Assembly (NCBI RefSeq): GCF_001499965.1
Contig: NZ_LQIT01000036.1
Span: 1-64,000, forward strand
Source of the DNA: Mycobacterium sp. GA-2829
GTDB taxonomy: Bacteria; Actinomycetota; Actinomycetes; Mycobacteriales; Mycobacteriaceae
DNA length: 64,000 nt
Direction: 5' to 3'
Positions 8,749 through 17,454 of this stretch are shown piece by piece; position 1 is the stretch's first letter, and every line of letters begins with the position of its first letter. The position numbers and the translations under genes are program-made. The notes under the pieces are model-generated. The model was not told where the DNA came from, did not search any database, and saw nothing but the letters and a program-made list of their open reading frames with translations.

Positions 8749-9726
8749 GTGCCACAGTTGAATACCGCAGCGGGTACCGTCGACACCGCGAACCTCGGGG
8801 TCACGCTCATGCACGAGCACGTGTTCATCCTGAGCACCGAGATCCTGCTCAACTATCCGGAGGCGTGGGGTGACGAGGTTGAGCGCGAGGCCGAAGCGAT
8901 CGCCCGGCTCGACGAGCTGAAGTCGCGCGGGGTGGACACCATCGTCGACCTGACGGTGCTCGGACTGGGCCGCTACATCCCGCGCATCGCCCGCGTCGCG
9001 GCGGCCACCGACCTCAACATCGTCGTCGCGACGGGGTTGTACACCTACAACGACGTGCCGATGTTCTTCCACTTCACCGGCCCGGGCACCGCGTTGGGTG
9101 GACCCGAGATCATGGCGGAGATGTTCGTCCGCGACATCGAACACGGTATCGCCGACACGGGCGTGAAGGCCGCGATCCTCAAGTGCGCGACCGACGAACC
9201 CGGCGTCACCCCGGGAGTGGAGCGGGTGCTGCGCGCGGTCGCGCAGGCGCACCGGGAGACCGGGGTGCCGATCTCCACCCACACCCACGCCGCCAGCAGG
9301 CGCGGCCTCGAACAGCAGCGCGTCTTCGCCGAGGAGGGGGTCGACCTGTCGCGGGTGGTGATCGGACACTGCGGCGACACCACCGACCTCGACTACCTCG
9401 AGGAACTGATGGCGGCGGGCTCCTACATCGGCATGGACCGGTTCGGCCTCGACGCGTTCCTGTCGACCGAGGAGCGGGTCGCGACCGTCGCGGCGCTGTG
9501 CGAACGCGGCCACGCCGATCAGATGGTGCTCTCCCACGACGCGTCCTGCTACTTCGATTCGATCCCGGCGGAGACACAGGCGGCCGTGATGCCCAACTGG
9601 CACTACCTGCACATCCACAACGACGTGCTGCCCGCGCTGCGCGACCGCGGCGTCACCGAGGAGCAGATCACCACGATGCTCGTCGACAACCCGCGCCGCA
9701 TCTTCGAACACACGGGCGGGTACTGA
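8749..9726 (+). CDS. php: Phosphotriesterase-family metal-dependent hydrolase / lactonase (Php)
   Basis: This is a TIM-barrel amidohydrolase of the phosphotriesterase-like lactonase group, cytoplasmic, 325 residues, GTG start. All expected ligands of the binuclear metal centre are visible: H22 and H24 (LMHEHVF), the bridging lysine K145 (AAILKCA), H178 (THTH), H207 (IGHCGD) and D264 (SHDASC). Family members hydrolyse lactones and, promiscuously, organophosphates; the M. tuberculosis homologue is Rv0230c. Only one base separates its stop from the ATG of the adenylate-forming ligase, so the two are translationally linked. A lactone opened here could be handed to the ligase, but that is inference. 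Confidence 0.9.
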   Translation: MPQLNTAAGTVDTANLGVTLMHEHVFILSTEILLNYPEAWGDEVEREAEAIARLDELKSRGVDTIVDLTVLGLGRYIPRIARVAAATDLNIVVATGLYTYNDVPMFFHFTGPGTALGGPEIMAEMFVRDIEHGIADTGVKAAILKCATDEPGVTPGVERVLRAVAQAHRETGVPISTHTHAASRRGLEQQRVFAEEGVDLSRVVIGHCGDTTDLDYLEELMAAGSYIGMDRFGLDAFLSTEERVATVAALCERGHADQMVLSHDASCYFDSIPAETQAAVMPNWHYLHIHNDVLPALRDRGVTEEQITTMLVDNPRRIFEHTGGY

Positions 9727-9727
9727 C

Positions 9728-11203
9728 ATGGTCGCCGGCGTCCCCCCGATCAGCACCCAGTTCTCCGCGCTGGCCGCCCGTGACCCCGATGCCCCCGCGG
9801 TCACCTGTGCCGGGCGCACCGTCACCCGCGGCGACCTCGACGCCGCGACCAACCGGCTGGCCCGCGCGTACGCCGAACTCGGTGTCCGACAGGGCGATTA
9901 CGTGACGCTGCTGCTCCCCAACTCGATCGAGTGGGTGCAGGCGGTGATCGCGACGTGGAAACTCGGCGCCGTCCCGCAGCCGCTGTCGGCGCGGCTCCCC
10001 GACGCCGAACTGAGCGGGCTGCTGGCGCTGCGGCCACCGGCCCTGATCGTCGGACGTTCCGACCCCAACGGTGTATCACCCCATGTCGCACCGGAATTCG
10101 AACCGGACCCAGCGCTGTCGGACGACCCGCTGCCCGAGAGGGTCTCGCCGGTGTGGAAATCGATGGCCTCCGGCGGTAGTACCGGGCGGCCGAAGCTCAT
10201 CGAAGCGGGCGGGGACAGCCGGGTGCCGTCGGCGATCGGCCTGCCGCTGGGCGCCGAGGACGGCGACGTGAACCTGATCTCGGTGCCGATGAGCCACAAC
10301 ACCGGGTTCACCACGTTCGCGATCGGGCTGCTGATGGGCCACCACCTGGTGCTCATGCCGCGCTTCGACCCACACGAATTCCTGTGTCTGGCAACCGAAC
10401 ACCGCGTCACGTTCCTGTTCACGGTGCCCACGATCATGCAGCGGCTGCTCCCGGTGTACCGCGCCGACCCGAACGCCTACGACCTGTCGTCGATCCGGCG
10501 GTTCTGGCACGTCGGCGCGCCGTGCCCGCCTGCGGTCAAGGAGGCGTGGATCGGCATCCTGGGCCCGCACGCGTTGTGGGAACTCTACGGCGGCACCGAG
10601 TTACAGGCGCTCACGTTCATCGACGGTGAGCAGTGGCTGGCCCACCGCGGATCGGTCGGCACCGTGGTGGCCGGGGAGATGACCGTCCTCGACGACGACG
10701 GCCACCCCTGCCCGCCCGGAGTCGTCGGCGAGATCTACATGCGCCGCTCCCCCGGTTCCGCACCCACCTACCGCTACATCGGCAGCACGGCCAAGAGCCG
10801 CGACGGCTGGGAATCCCTCGGCGATCTCGGCTATTTCGATGCGGACGGTTTCCTCTACCTCAACGACCGCCGCGTCGACATGTTCACCGTCGGTGGGCGC
10901 AACGTCTACCCCGCCGAGATCGAATCCGCGCTGTCGGCGCATCCGGAGGTGCTGTCGTGCCTCGTCGTCGGCGTCCCCGACGACGACCTCGGCCAGGTGC
11001 CCTACGCGCTCGTGCAACCGGCACCCGGGTCGGCGCTCGACGAGGCGGCGGTGACGGCGTTCGTCGCCGAGCGGTTGGCCGGCTACAAGGTGCCGCGCAC
11101 CGTCGAGTTCAGCGACCATCCGCTGCGCGACGACGCGGGCAAGGCGCGCCGCTCGGCGGTGCGCGCCGAGATCATCGCGAGATCGGCTCGGGCACGTCGG
11201 TGA
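9728..11203 (+). CDS. Adenylate-forming acyl/aryl-CoA ligase (AMP-binding family)
   Basis: The 491-residue enzyme activates a carboxylic acid with ATP and most likely transfers it to CoA. Core motifs are present: the phosphate loop MASGGSTGRPKLI, the adenine loop LYGGTE, the hinge region LNDRRVDMFTVGGRN and the C-terminal catalytic lysine region DDAGKARRS. It is shorter than typical FadD fatty-acid ligases, and its loop SGGSTGRPK differs from the usual SSGTTGxPK, so a small or cyclic acid is plausible. It follows php after one base and overlaps the convergent acyltransferase by 32 bases. The substrate is not identifiable from sequence. Confidence 0.85.
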   Translation: MVAGVPPISTQFSALAARDPDAPAVTCAGRTVTRGDLDAATNRLARAYAELGVRQGDYVTLLLPNSIEWVQAVIATWKLGAVPQPLSARLPDAELSGLLALRPPALIVGRSDPNGVSPHVAPEFEPDPALSDDPLPERVSPVWKSMASGGSTGRPKLIEAGGDSRVPSAIGLPLGAEDGDVNLISVPMSHNTGFTTFAIGLLMGHHLVLMPRFDPHEFLCLATEHRVTFLFTVPTIMQRLLPVYRADPNAYDLSSIRRFWHVGAPCPPAVKEAWIGILGPHALWELYGGTELQALTFIDGEQWLAHRGSVGTVVAGEMTVLDDDGHPCPPGVVGEIYMRRSPGSAPTYRYIGSTAKSRDGWESLGDLGYFDADGFLYLNDRRVDMFTVGGRNVYPAEIESALSAHPEVLSCLVVGVPDDDLGQVPYALVQPAPGSALDEAAVTAFVAERLAGYKVPRTVEFSDHPLRDDAGKARRSAVRAEIIARSARARR

Positions 11204-12350
11204 CCGAGCTGTCCAGCGGCGGCGCCGTGCGCGCCGGTGTCGCGCGGCGGAACTCCCACCGCCGCAACGCCTCGCGGCACGGACTCTCCACCAGCGCGTA
11301 GCTGACCGCAGCCAGCGCGAAGCCGAACAGCAGCGTCAGCACGAGCACCAGCGGCATGTGCCCGTTGAACGCGAACTCGCCGACCATAGGGAACACCATG
11401 GCCAGCGCGGCGAGATGCCAGACGAACAGGCCGTAGGACCACCGGCCGAGCGTGACCATCACCCGGCTGCCCAGGATGCGGTGCGGGGTGTCCGGACGGT
11501 CGAGCACCAGCGGCGCCAGCAGCGCCCCCGCCACGACCGCACCCATCGCGGTCTTGAGGATGACCTGCCCGATGGTGCCCGGCTGCAGACCCTCACGCCC
11601 GGCCAGCGGGGACGCCGCGATCGCGAACGCCGCCACGGCGATCCCGGCCATCAGGAACCGGCGGCGCGCCAACCGGTGGGCCCATCCGACCGGCACCACG
11701 GTCAGCTCCGCGAGCACCATTCCTGCGGCGAACCACGAGAAGAAGGCGGGCGGCCAGTTCCACAGGTTGTGGCCGGAGTCGGCGTCCGAGGGGATGTACA
11801 CCCAGAACAGGCTCACCACCGCCACGGCGATGATCACCGGGATGCGCGCCGTGACCGGTAGCCGTCGGGCCAACAACGCCAGCAGCGGCAGCGCCAGATA
11901 GAAGGTGACCTCGACCGAGAGGCTCCACATCTGGGTGAGCCCCGCGGTCAGCGTCAGCGGGACGTAGATCTGGGTGAGGGTCAGGTTCGCCAGCCACACC
12001 GTGAAGTCGGGTTCGGTGTCCGGGAACAGCGCCAGGATGATCACGACCGCGACGAGGTAGCCCGGCATGATGCGCACGATCCGGGACCGCAGGTAGTGCG
12101 CGGTGGGCGGTCGGTGGCGCAGGCGGTGCGCGGCGGCGGCGTGGCCCCGCCACAGCAGGAACCCCGACAGCGCGAAGAACACCGCGACCGCCAGATCGAA
12201 GCGGCCGAAGAACCGGCCGTCGGCGCCGCTGGTGTGTCCGGTCTGGAACGCGACGTGTGTGACGACGACGCCGATGGCCGCGCAGGCGCGCATGCCCTCG
12301 ACGGCGGGCAGGAACGACCGCGTCCCGCCGATCTCCTCGGTGCTCGTCAC
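11172..12350 (-). CDS. tmaT: Membrane acyltransferase 3 family, TmaT-like (trehalose monomycolate acetyltransferase candidate)
   Basis: This 392-residue integral membrane acyltransferase has about ten hydrophobic helices. The family signature is near the N-terminus: VEGMRA with R21 and VVVTHVAF with the proposed catalytic H32. The loop LWRGHAAAAHRLRHRPPTAHY and the MWSLSVEVTFYL segment are also typical. The M. tuberculosis gene in the same position (Rv0228) is the homologue of the corynebacterial TmaT, which acetylates trehalose monomycolate before MmpL3 export. Assignment to that role rests on family plus gene order. It is divergent from the DUF3068 gene, and its end overlaps the ligase gene. 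Confidence 0.78.
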   Translation of the reverse strand: MTSTEEIGGTRSFLPAVEGMRACAAIGVVVTHVAFQTGHTSGADGRFFGRFDLAVAVFFALSGFLLWRGHAAAAHRLRHRPPTAHYLRSRIVRIMPGYLVAVVIILALFPDTEPDFTVWLANLTLTQIYVPLTLTAGLTQMWSLSVEVTFYLALPLLALLARRLPVTARIPVIIAVAVVSLFWVYIPSDADSGHNLWNWPPAFFSWFAAGMVLAELTVVPVGWAHRLARRRFLMAGIAVAAFAIAASPLAGREGLQPGTIGQVILKTAMGAVVAGALLAPLVLDRPDTPHRILGSRVMVTLGRWSYGLFVWHLAALAMVFPMVGEFAFNGHMPLVLVLTLLFGFALAAVSYALVESPCREALRRWEFRRATPARTAPPLDSSVTDVPEPISR

Positions 12351-12467
12351 GGCGACCAGTGTGCCAGCGCCGCAGGTGGGGTCCCCGGTTCCGTACTAAG
12401 TTCCGGCCTTAATGTCTGCTGTTAGGGTCAAACGGGTTTTGCCGTCCCGAGCCGAAGGAGGCACGGT

Positions 12468-13670
12468 TTGAACCGCGCAGTGGCGCTGCGGATCGCGGCG
12501 TGCGGACTCATGGGGCTCGGTGCTGCCCTGTTGATCGCCGCGCTGTTGCTGTCCACATATACCAAGGGGAAGATCTCCAAGGTTCCGCTCGACATCGACA
12601 CGACGTTGGTCAGCGACGGGACGGGAACCGCCTTCGACCCGGCGTCGCTACTGGGCGAGCGGTTCGTCGTGGACCGTGACGTCCCGATCGCCTTCCAGCA
12701 GCAGATCAGTGTGGAGTCGCCGTCGAACGCCGACGTGGTGACCCTGCAGGTCGGCAGCACGCTGCGGCGGACCGACAAGCAGCAGGACAACGGCCTGCTG
12801 CTGGCGATGGTCGACACCGTGACGATGGACCGCAGCACCGCGATGGCGGTGTCCAGCGAGAGCAACCCCGGTGGCGCGGTCCAGAAGCCGCGGGCCATCG
12901 AGGACGAGCAGCCGCCGACGAACATCGCGCTGCCCCACGACGGGCTGACCTACCGCTTCCCGTTCGACACGGAGAAGAAGACCTACCCGCTGTTCGACCC
13001 CATCGCGCAGAAGGCCTACGACGCCAACTACGACGGTGAAGAGGACGTCAACGGGTTGACCACCTACAAGTTCACCCAGAACGTCGGCTACGACGCCGAG
13101 GGCGAACTGGTCGAACCGGTGAAGTACTCCTCGCTCTACGAGGACGACGCCGATGCGCAGGTCACCGCCCGCGCAGGGCTGTGGGGTATCGAGGGTGACC
13201 CCGAAGAGCCGATCACGATGAGCCGGTTCTACGCCGCCGAGCGCACGCTGTGGGTGGATCCGGTGTCGGGCACGATCGTCAAGGCCGACGAGCACGCCTA
13301 CCACTACTACGCCCGCGACGCGCTGCGGCCCGAGGTGACCTTCGCCGACTACACGGTCACGACCACCGACGAGACGGTCGAAGCGCAGGTGGCCGACGCC
13401 CGCAGCGAGCGCGACCGGGTCGCGCTGTGGGGCCGGATCCTGCCGATCACGTTCACCGCGGTCGGACTTGTGCTGCTGGTCGGCGGCGCGCTGCTCGGCT
13501 CGTTCAGCCTCCGCGCGGAGTCCGCGCTGATCGATCCGGGTCTCGACGAGGCCGACCACGGCTTCTTCCAGCGCGACGACGCCGGTGAACCGGTGCCGGG
13601 CGCCGAGGCCAAGACCGAGAAGCTGCCCGCGCAGCGACCGACCGATCTACCACCCGACCGACCGGTCTGA
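12468..13670 (+). CDS. DUF3068 membrane-anchored protein (Rv0227c-like)
   Basis: This 400-residue protein of the actinobacterial DUF3068 family starts at a TTG preceded by the good ribosome site GAAGGAGG (12454-12461). It has an N-terminal membrane helix (residues about 5-28), a large extracytoplasmic domain (30-320) and a second helix (about 322-346), then a charged, Pro-rich cytoplasmic tail. The extracytoplasmic part has repeated YxFPFDTEKKTYPLFD-like aromatic/acidic stretches typical of the family. The function is unknown; conservation beside envelope genes suggests a role in envelope assembly. The next membrane-protein gene begins about 47 bases downstream, so they are likely co-transcribed. 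Confidence 0.85.
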   Translation: MNRAVALRIAACGLMGLGAALLIAALLLSTYTKGKISKVPLDIDTTLVSDGTGTAFDPASLLGERFVVDRDVPIAFQQQISVESPSNADVVTLQVGSTLRRTDKQQDNGLLLAMVDTVTMDRSTAMAVSSESNPGGAVQKPRAIEDEQPPTNIALPHDGLTYRFPFDTEKKTYPLFDPIAQKAYDANYDGEEDVNGLTTYKFTQNVGYDAEGELVEPVKYSSLYEDDADAQVTARAGLWGIEGDPEEPITMSRFYAAERTLWVDPVSGTIVKADEHAYHYYARDALRPEVTFADYTVTTTDETVEAQVADARSERDRVALWGRILPITFTAVGLVLLVGGALLGSFSLRAESALIDPGLDEADHGFFQRDDAGEPVPGAEAKTEKLPAQRPTDLPPDRPV

Positions 13671-13717
13671 TCGCCCGCCACCTCCCGCCGGTCTACGCGC
13701 TGGCGCTGTCGCTGATC

Positions 13718-15307
13718 GTGACCGCGCCGCTGCTGCCACCCGGTTACCTGCTGCTGCGCGATGCGGTGTCGACGCCGCGGTCGTATCTGACCGATGCGGC
13801 GCTCGGGCTGTCCGAAGCCGCGCCCCGCGCGCTGCCTCAGGACTTCTTCATCGCGCTGGCGTCGCATGTCGTCGACGGCGGTGTGGTGGTCAAGGCGCTG
13901 CTGGTGGTTGGGCTGTGGCTGGCCGGGTGGGGTGCGGCGCGGCTGGTCGCGGTTGTATTGCCCGACGCCGGTGTGGCCGGTCAGTGCGTGGCCGTGACAG
14001 TCGCGGTGTGGAATCCGTATGTCGCCGAACGGCTGGTGCAGGGGCACTGGAGTCTGCTGGTCGGATACGGGTGCCTGCCGTGGGTCGCTCGTGCGGTACT
14101 GGGCTTGCGGGACGGTTCGGGGCGGTGGTGGCCGCTGCCGTTCTGGATCGCGGTGGCCGGGCTGACGCCGACGGGTCTGTTGTTGGCCGCGGTGGTGGCG
14201 CTGGTCTGTGTGTGCGCACCGGGCGGTGGGCGCCGGCTGCCAATGGTGGGGGTGGCGCTCGGGGCGTCGGTGGTGAGTGCGTTGCCGTGGCTGGTCGCGG
14301 CGGCGGTGTCGGGGTCACTGTCGGTGTCGCCGGCCGCGGGGTTGTCGGAGTTCGCGGCCAGGGCGGAGCCGGGCCTGGGGACGTTGGGCAGCCTGGCGGG
14401 GCTGGGCGGGATCTGGAACGCCGCGGCGGTGCCGGGTTCACGGACGACGGCGTTCGCGGTGGTGGCGACGCTGGTGCTGGTGGGCATCGTGGTTGCGGGC
14501 GGTTGGGTGGCGCGGCGACGCGCCGCGGCGGTCCCGCTGCTGATCCTCGCGGTGGTGGCGGTGGTGCTGCCCGCCCTGGCGGCGACGGGTCCGGGGCTGG
14601 CGATGCTCGAGTCGGCGGTGCGGGCGTTGCCGGGGCTGGGCGTGCTGCGCGACGGGCAGAAGTGGGTGGCGTTGGCGCTTCCGGGTTATGCGGTCGCGGC
14701 GGCCGGTGCGGTGCTGGTGGTGCGGCGGGTGTCGCCGGTGGCGACGGCGGCGGTGTGCTGCGCGGCGCTGATCGCGGTGCTGCCGGACCTGGCGTTCGGG
14801 GTGGGCGGGCAGGTGCGGTCGGTGCAGTATCCGCCCGCGTGGGCGCGGGCGGCGGCGACGATCAACGCCGATCCGCGGCCGGTGGCGGTGTTGCCGCCGG
14901 ACAGCATGCGTGACTTCGATTGGGCGGGTTCGGCTCCGGTGCTCGATCCGTTGCCGCGCTGGGTACGCGCGGACGTGTTGAGCACGGGCGATCTGGTGAT
15001 CGGTGGGACGACCGTTCCGGGTGAGGGCGTGCGCGCGCGGGCCGTGCAGGACATGGTGCTGCGCGGTGCGTCGGCGGACTCGTTGGCGGCTGCCGGTGTC
15101 GGGTGGGTGGTGGTCGAGGGCGGTGACGCGGCGCTCGGGCTGCCGGTCGCGTACCGCGATGAGTCGTTGACGGTGTACCGGGTCGGCGGGGATGCGCCCC
15201 GGTCGCCGCACCGGGGGTTGTTGATCGGGGCGCATGTGGCGTGGCTGGGGTTGTTGATCGGGGCGGCGGCCGTCGGGGTAATCGGCCGGGTGCGCCGGCG
15301 CTCCTGA
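13718..15307 (+). CDS. Polytopic membrane protein, Rv0226c-like (GT-C-like)
   Basis: This is a 529-residue protein with many hydrophobic helices and the loop VWNPYVAERLVQGHWSLLVG, which resembles the luminal loops of GT-C membrane glycosyltransferases related to AftD. The C-terminal soluble part (about 370-480) is followed by a last helix. The listed GTG start lies inside a hydrophobic segment: the frame stays open upstream to just after the DUF3068 stop (HLPPVYALALSLI), so the true start is probably about 15 codons earlier at a non-ATG codon. The catalytic function is unproven. It ends in a convergent intergenic region with a long hairpin. Confidence 0.8.
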   Translation: MTAPLLPPGYLLLRDAVSTPRSYLTDAALGLSEAAPRALPQDFFIALASHVVDGGVVVKALLVVGLWLAGWGAARLVAVVLPDAGVAGQCVAVTVAVWNPYVAERLVQGHWSLLVGYGCLPWVARAVLGLRDGSGRWWPLPFWIAVAGLTPTGLLLAAVVALVCVCAPGGGRRLPMVGVALGASVVSALPWLVAAAVSGSLSVSPAAGLSEFAARAEPGLGTLGSLAGLGGIWNAAAVPGSRTTAFAVVATLVLVGIVVAGGWVARRRAAAVPLLILAVVAVVLPALAATGPGLAMLESAVRALPGLGVLRDGQKWVALALPGYAVAAAGAVLVVRRVSPVATAAVCCAALIAVLPDLAFGVGGQVRSVQYPPAWARAAATINADPRPVAVLPPDSMRDFDWAGSAPVLDPLPRWVRADVLSTGDLVIGGTTVPGEGVRARAVQDMVLRGASADSLAAAGVGWVVVEGGDAALGLPVAYRDESLTVYRVGGDAPRSPHRGLLIGAHVAWLGLLIGAAAVGVIGRVRRRS

Positions 15308-15344
15308 GGCTGGGGTCGGCCGCGCCGCGCCGGCGGTCCGATTC

Positions 15345-15394
15345 GCGTAACGCTGTGGCGGTTTTTCGAGCCGTTTTCCGCCATGGCGTTACGC
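15345..15394. terminator. Long hairpin between convergent genes, putative bidirectional terminator
   Basis: The arms GCGTAACGC (15345-15353) and GCGTTACGC (15386-15394) pair perfectly. The inner parts TGGCGG and CCGCCA continue the stem after a two-base mismatch, leaving a loop with TTTTTCGAGCCGTTTT. It lies between the stop of the Rv0226c-like gene and the stop of the convergent glycosyltransferase gene. Confidence 0.6.
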
Positions 15395-15425
15395 AAATGC
15401 CCGGTGCGCGCCGCTGGAGCCCGAC

Positions 15426-15445
15426 CGATATCGCCGGCGATATCG
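15426..15445. repeat. Perfect 20-base palindrome
   Basis: CGATATCGCCGGCGATATCG reads identically on both strands. It lies in the same convergent intergenic region about 50 bases before the glycosyltransferase stop. It could be part of the terminator structure or a protein-binding site; nothing more can be said. Confidence 0.5.
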
Positions 15446-15497
15446 AAACGCCCAAGCACATAGCGCCCGGGATTTGGGGCAGATGTGACAGTCGAGG

Positions 15498-16658
15498 TCA
15501 GACGACGCCGCTGACGAACCGCCCCCGCAGCATCGCCTCGAAGACCGACCGCATCGCCGAAGCGCTCTGCCGCCACGAGAACTCGACGCTGCGCGCCTGC
15601 GCTTTCGCCCCGAGCTCCTCCCGCAGTACATGGTCGCCGAGCAGCCGTTCCAGCGCCGAGACCAGCTCGACGCGGTCGTCCACCAGCAGCCCGGTCACCT
15701 CGTCGACGATCGAATCGGTCAACCCACCCGAGGAGCGGTAGCCGATCGTCGGCACCCCATGCTGACCCGCCTCCGTCACCGCGAGGCCCCAGCCCTCTTT
15801 GCGCGAAGGCAGGACATGCACCCAACTCCGTTGCAGCACACGATGTTTCGTCACGTCATCGACATGGCCGTGGAATGTCACCGCGTCCGAGATCCCCGCC
15901 AGCCGGGCGTGGTCGACGAGCTTCTGCTGCCACCACCCACCCCCGAGCACATCGAGGTGCAGATCTGGGACGGTCGTCCGCAGCGCGGCCACCGCATCCA
16001 ACGCGTCCTCGATCTGCTTGTGCGGCACCAGCCGCGACAGCACCGCGATCCGCGGTGTCGCCGAACGCGGTTCGACCAACGTCGACGCCGGCGCCTCGTC
16101 CAGCCCGTTGCGCACCACCGCGATCCGCTCGGCGTCCACTCCGAGGTCCGTCAGATCCCGCGCCGACGGCAACGACACCGTCACGTACTGCGCGCCACGG
16201 TGCGCCCGCGGCGACACCGTCGACTCCACGAACCAGCCGAGCCGCCCGAGCAGCCGTCCGGCCACCGGCCACTGCTCCCGATGGCAGTGGTGCACCAGCA
16301 CCGCCACCCGCCTGCCGTACACCAGCCGCGCCAGGAACGGCACCCCGTTCTGGGTGTCGACGACGACGTCGGGGCGCACTCCGCGCAGCGGACCGAGACC
16401 GATCCGCGCCAGGGCCATCGCCAGCAGCGCCCACGGATACACCGAGTACCGGCCGCCGCCGCGGCTGATGTGGACCCCGTCGACCACCGAGCGGCGCGCG
16501 GCCCCGTGGTAGCGGGCGGTCCGCAGCGTCACCCGCACCCCGGACGCGGCCAGCTGTTCACCGATCCGCTGGAGGTACATCTCGCTGCCGCCGCCTTGCG
16601 GATGCCCCGTGTCCCGCCAACACAGCAGCAGGACGGAACGAAGCGGGCGCGCAGACAT
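15498..16658 (-). CDS. GT4-family (GT-B) glycosyltransferase, Rv0225-like
   Basis: This 386-residue cytoplasmic glycosyltransferase has the two-Rossmann GT-B fold. The N-terminal domain has the donor/acceptor loop GHPQGGGSEMYLQRIGEQLA. The C-terminal domain contains VLSRLVPHKQIEDALDA, the start of the GT4 nucleotide-sugar domain, and SRKEGWGLAVTEAGQHG, the E-x7-E type catalytic/binding segment. The sugar and acceptor are unknown; the neighbourhood suggests envelope glycolipids or arabinogalactan. It is followed on the same strand, upstream, by a proline-rich membrane protein gene 20 bases away. Confidence 0.88.
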   Translation of the reverse strand: MSARPLRSVLLLCWRDTGHPQGGGSEMYLQRIGEQLAASGVRVTLRTARYHGAARRSVVDGVHISRGGGRYSVYPWALLAMALARIGLGPLRGVRPDVVVDTQNGVPFLARLVYGRRVAVLVHHCHREQWPVAGRLLGRLGWFVESTVSPRAHRGAQYVTVSLPSARDLTDLGVDAERIAVVRNGLDEAPASTLVEPRSATPRIAVLSRLVPHKQIEDALDAVAALRTTVPDLHLDVLGGGWWQQKLVDHARLAGISDAVTFHGHVDDVTKHRVLQRSWVHVLPSRKEGWGLAVTEAGQHGVPTIGYRSSGGLTDSIVDEVTGLLVDDRVELVSALERLLGDHVLREELGAKAQARSVEFSWRQSASAMRSVFEAMLRGRFVSGVV

Positions 16659-16678
16659 CGCCCGCCAGCCTAACCGGC

Positions 16679-17383
16679 CTACCCGGCGGCGAACGCCTCG
16701 AGCTTTTGCGTGACGACGACGTCGTCCGGGTCGCCGTAGATCTTGCGGTCGCCGCTGCCGAAGTACTCGACGACCGGGCAGCTCGTCGCCGGTCCCTTGA
16801 CCGTGCCCAGGCTCGTGACGAGCCGGCCCGATCTGGCCTCGTGCACCCGCAGCTCGTACTCCACGGCATAGCGGTCGACCTCGACGTCGCGGCCGTTGGA
16901 TCGGAACTCACACGATCCCGACCGCACCTCGCTGCCCGGCTTCACCGCCAGACAGGCCACCAAGTTCACCGAGGTCGGCACTGGTGACGCGTTCTGGTCC
17001 AACTTCATGAGCGACATCTCATGCCACATCCCGGTTCCGCTCTCGGAGAACGTCACGAACGTGTAGGGCTTCCGGTAGGCGGCGGCGTTGGCGATCGAAC
17101 CCCGTTCGCACACCGTCTCGAACTCCGAGGTGGTCTGCGCGACCTTGGCGTTGGCCGCCCGCTGCTCGTCGGTGACGGGCCCGGGGTCCTCCGAGACGGT
17201 CGTGGTGACGATCGCCACGAAGACCACGACGATGACGAGCGCGACGGCACCCGCGACCAGCCCGATGACGAGGTTGGTCTTCGACCCCCGCTTGGGCGGT
17301 GGTTGCGGCGGCCAGCCGGGCGGAGGTCCGGGCTGCCAGCCCGGTGGCGGTCCCGGCGGCGGCCAACCCGGCGGCATCGTCAT
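16679..17383 (-). CDS. Proline-rich N-terminus single-pass membrane protein, unknown function
   Basis: The product is about 234 residues. It begins MTMPPGWPPPGPPPGW, a Pro/Trp/Gly-rich tail with three PPGW motifs, followed by a basic patch (PPKRGSK) and one strong membrane helix (LVIGLVAGAVALVIVVVFVA). The rest is an extracytoplasmic domain with four cysteines that could form disulfides. PPGW-rich N-termini are common in actinobacterial membrane proteins and probably lie in the cytoplasm. I choose the ATG at 17383; ATGs at 17377 and 17392 are alternatives. It is transcribed toward the glycosyltransferase and divergent from the methyltransferase. The function is not known. Confidence 0.75.
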   Translation of the reverse strand: MTMPPGWPPPGPPPGWQPGPPPGWPPQPPPKRGSKTNLVIGLVAGAVALVIVVVFVAIVTTTVSEDPGPVTDEQRAANAKVAQTTSEFETVCERGSIANAAAYRKPYTFVTFSESGTGMWHEMSLMKLDQNASPVPTSVNLVACLAVKPGSEVRSGSCEFRSNGRDVEVDRYAVEYELRVHEARSGRLVTSLGTVKGPATSCPVVEYFGSGDRKIYGDPDDVVVTQKLEAFAAG

Positions 17384-17454
17384 GCACAGCATCCTATTTG
17401 CTGTCGACGACGGTCTCGTGCGGTGATTTCGGTCGGCTGCGTAGGGTCGATCCC

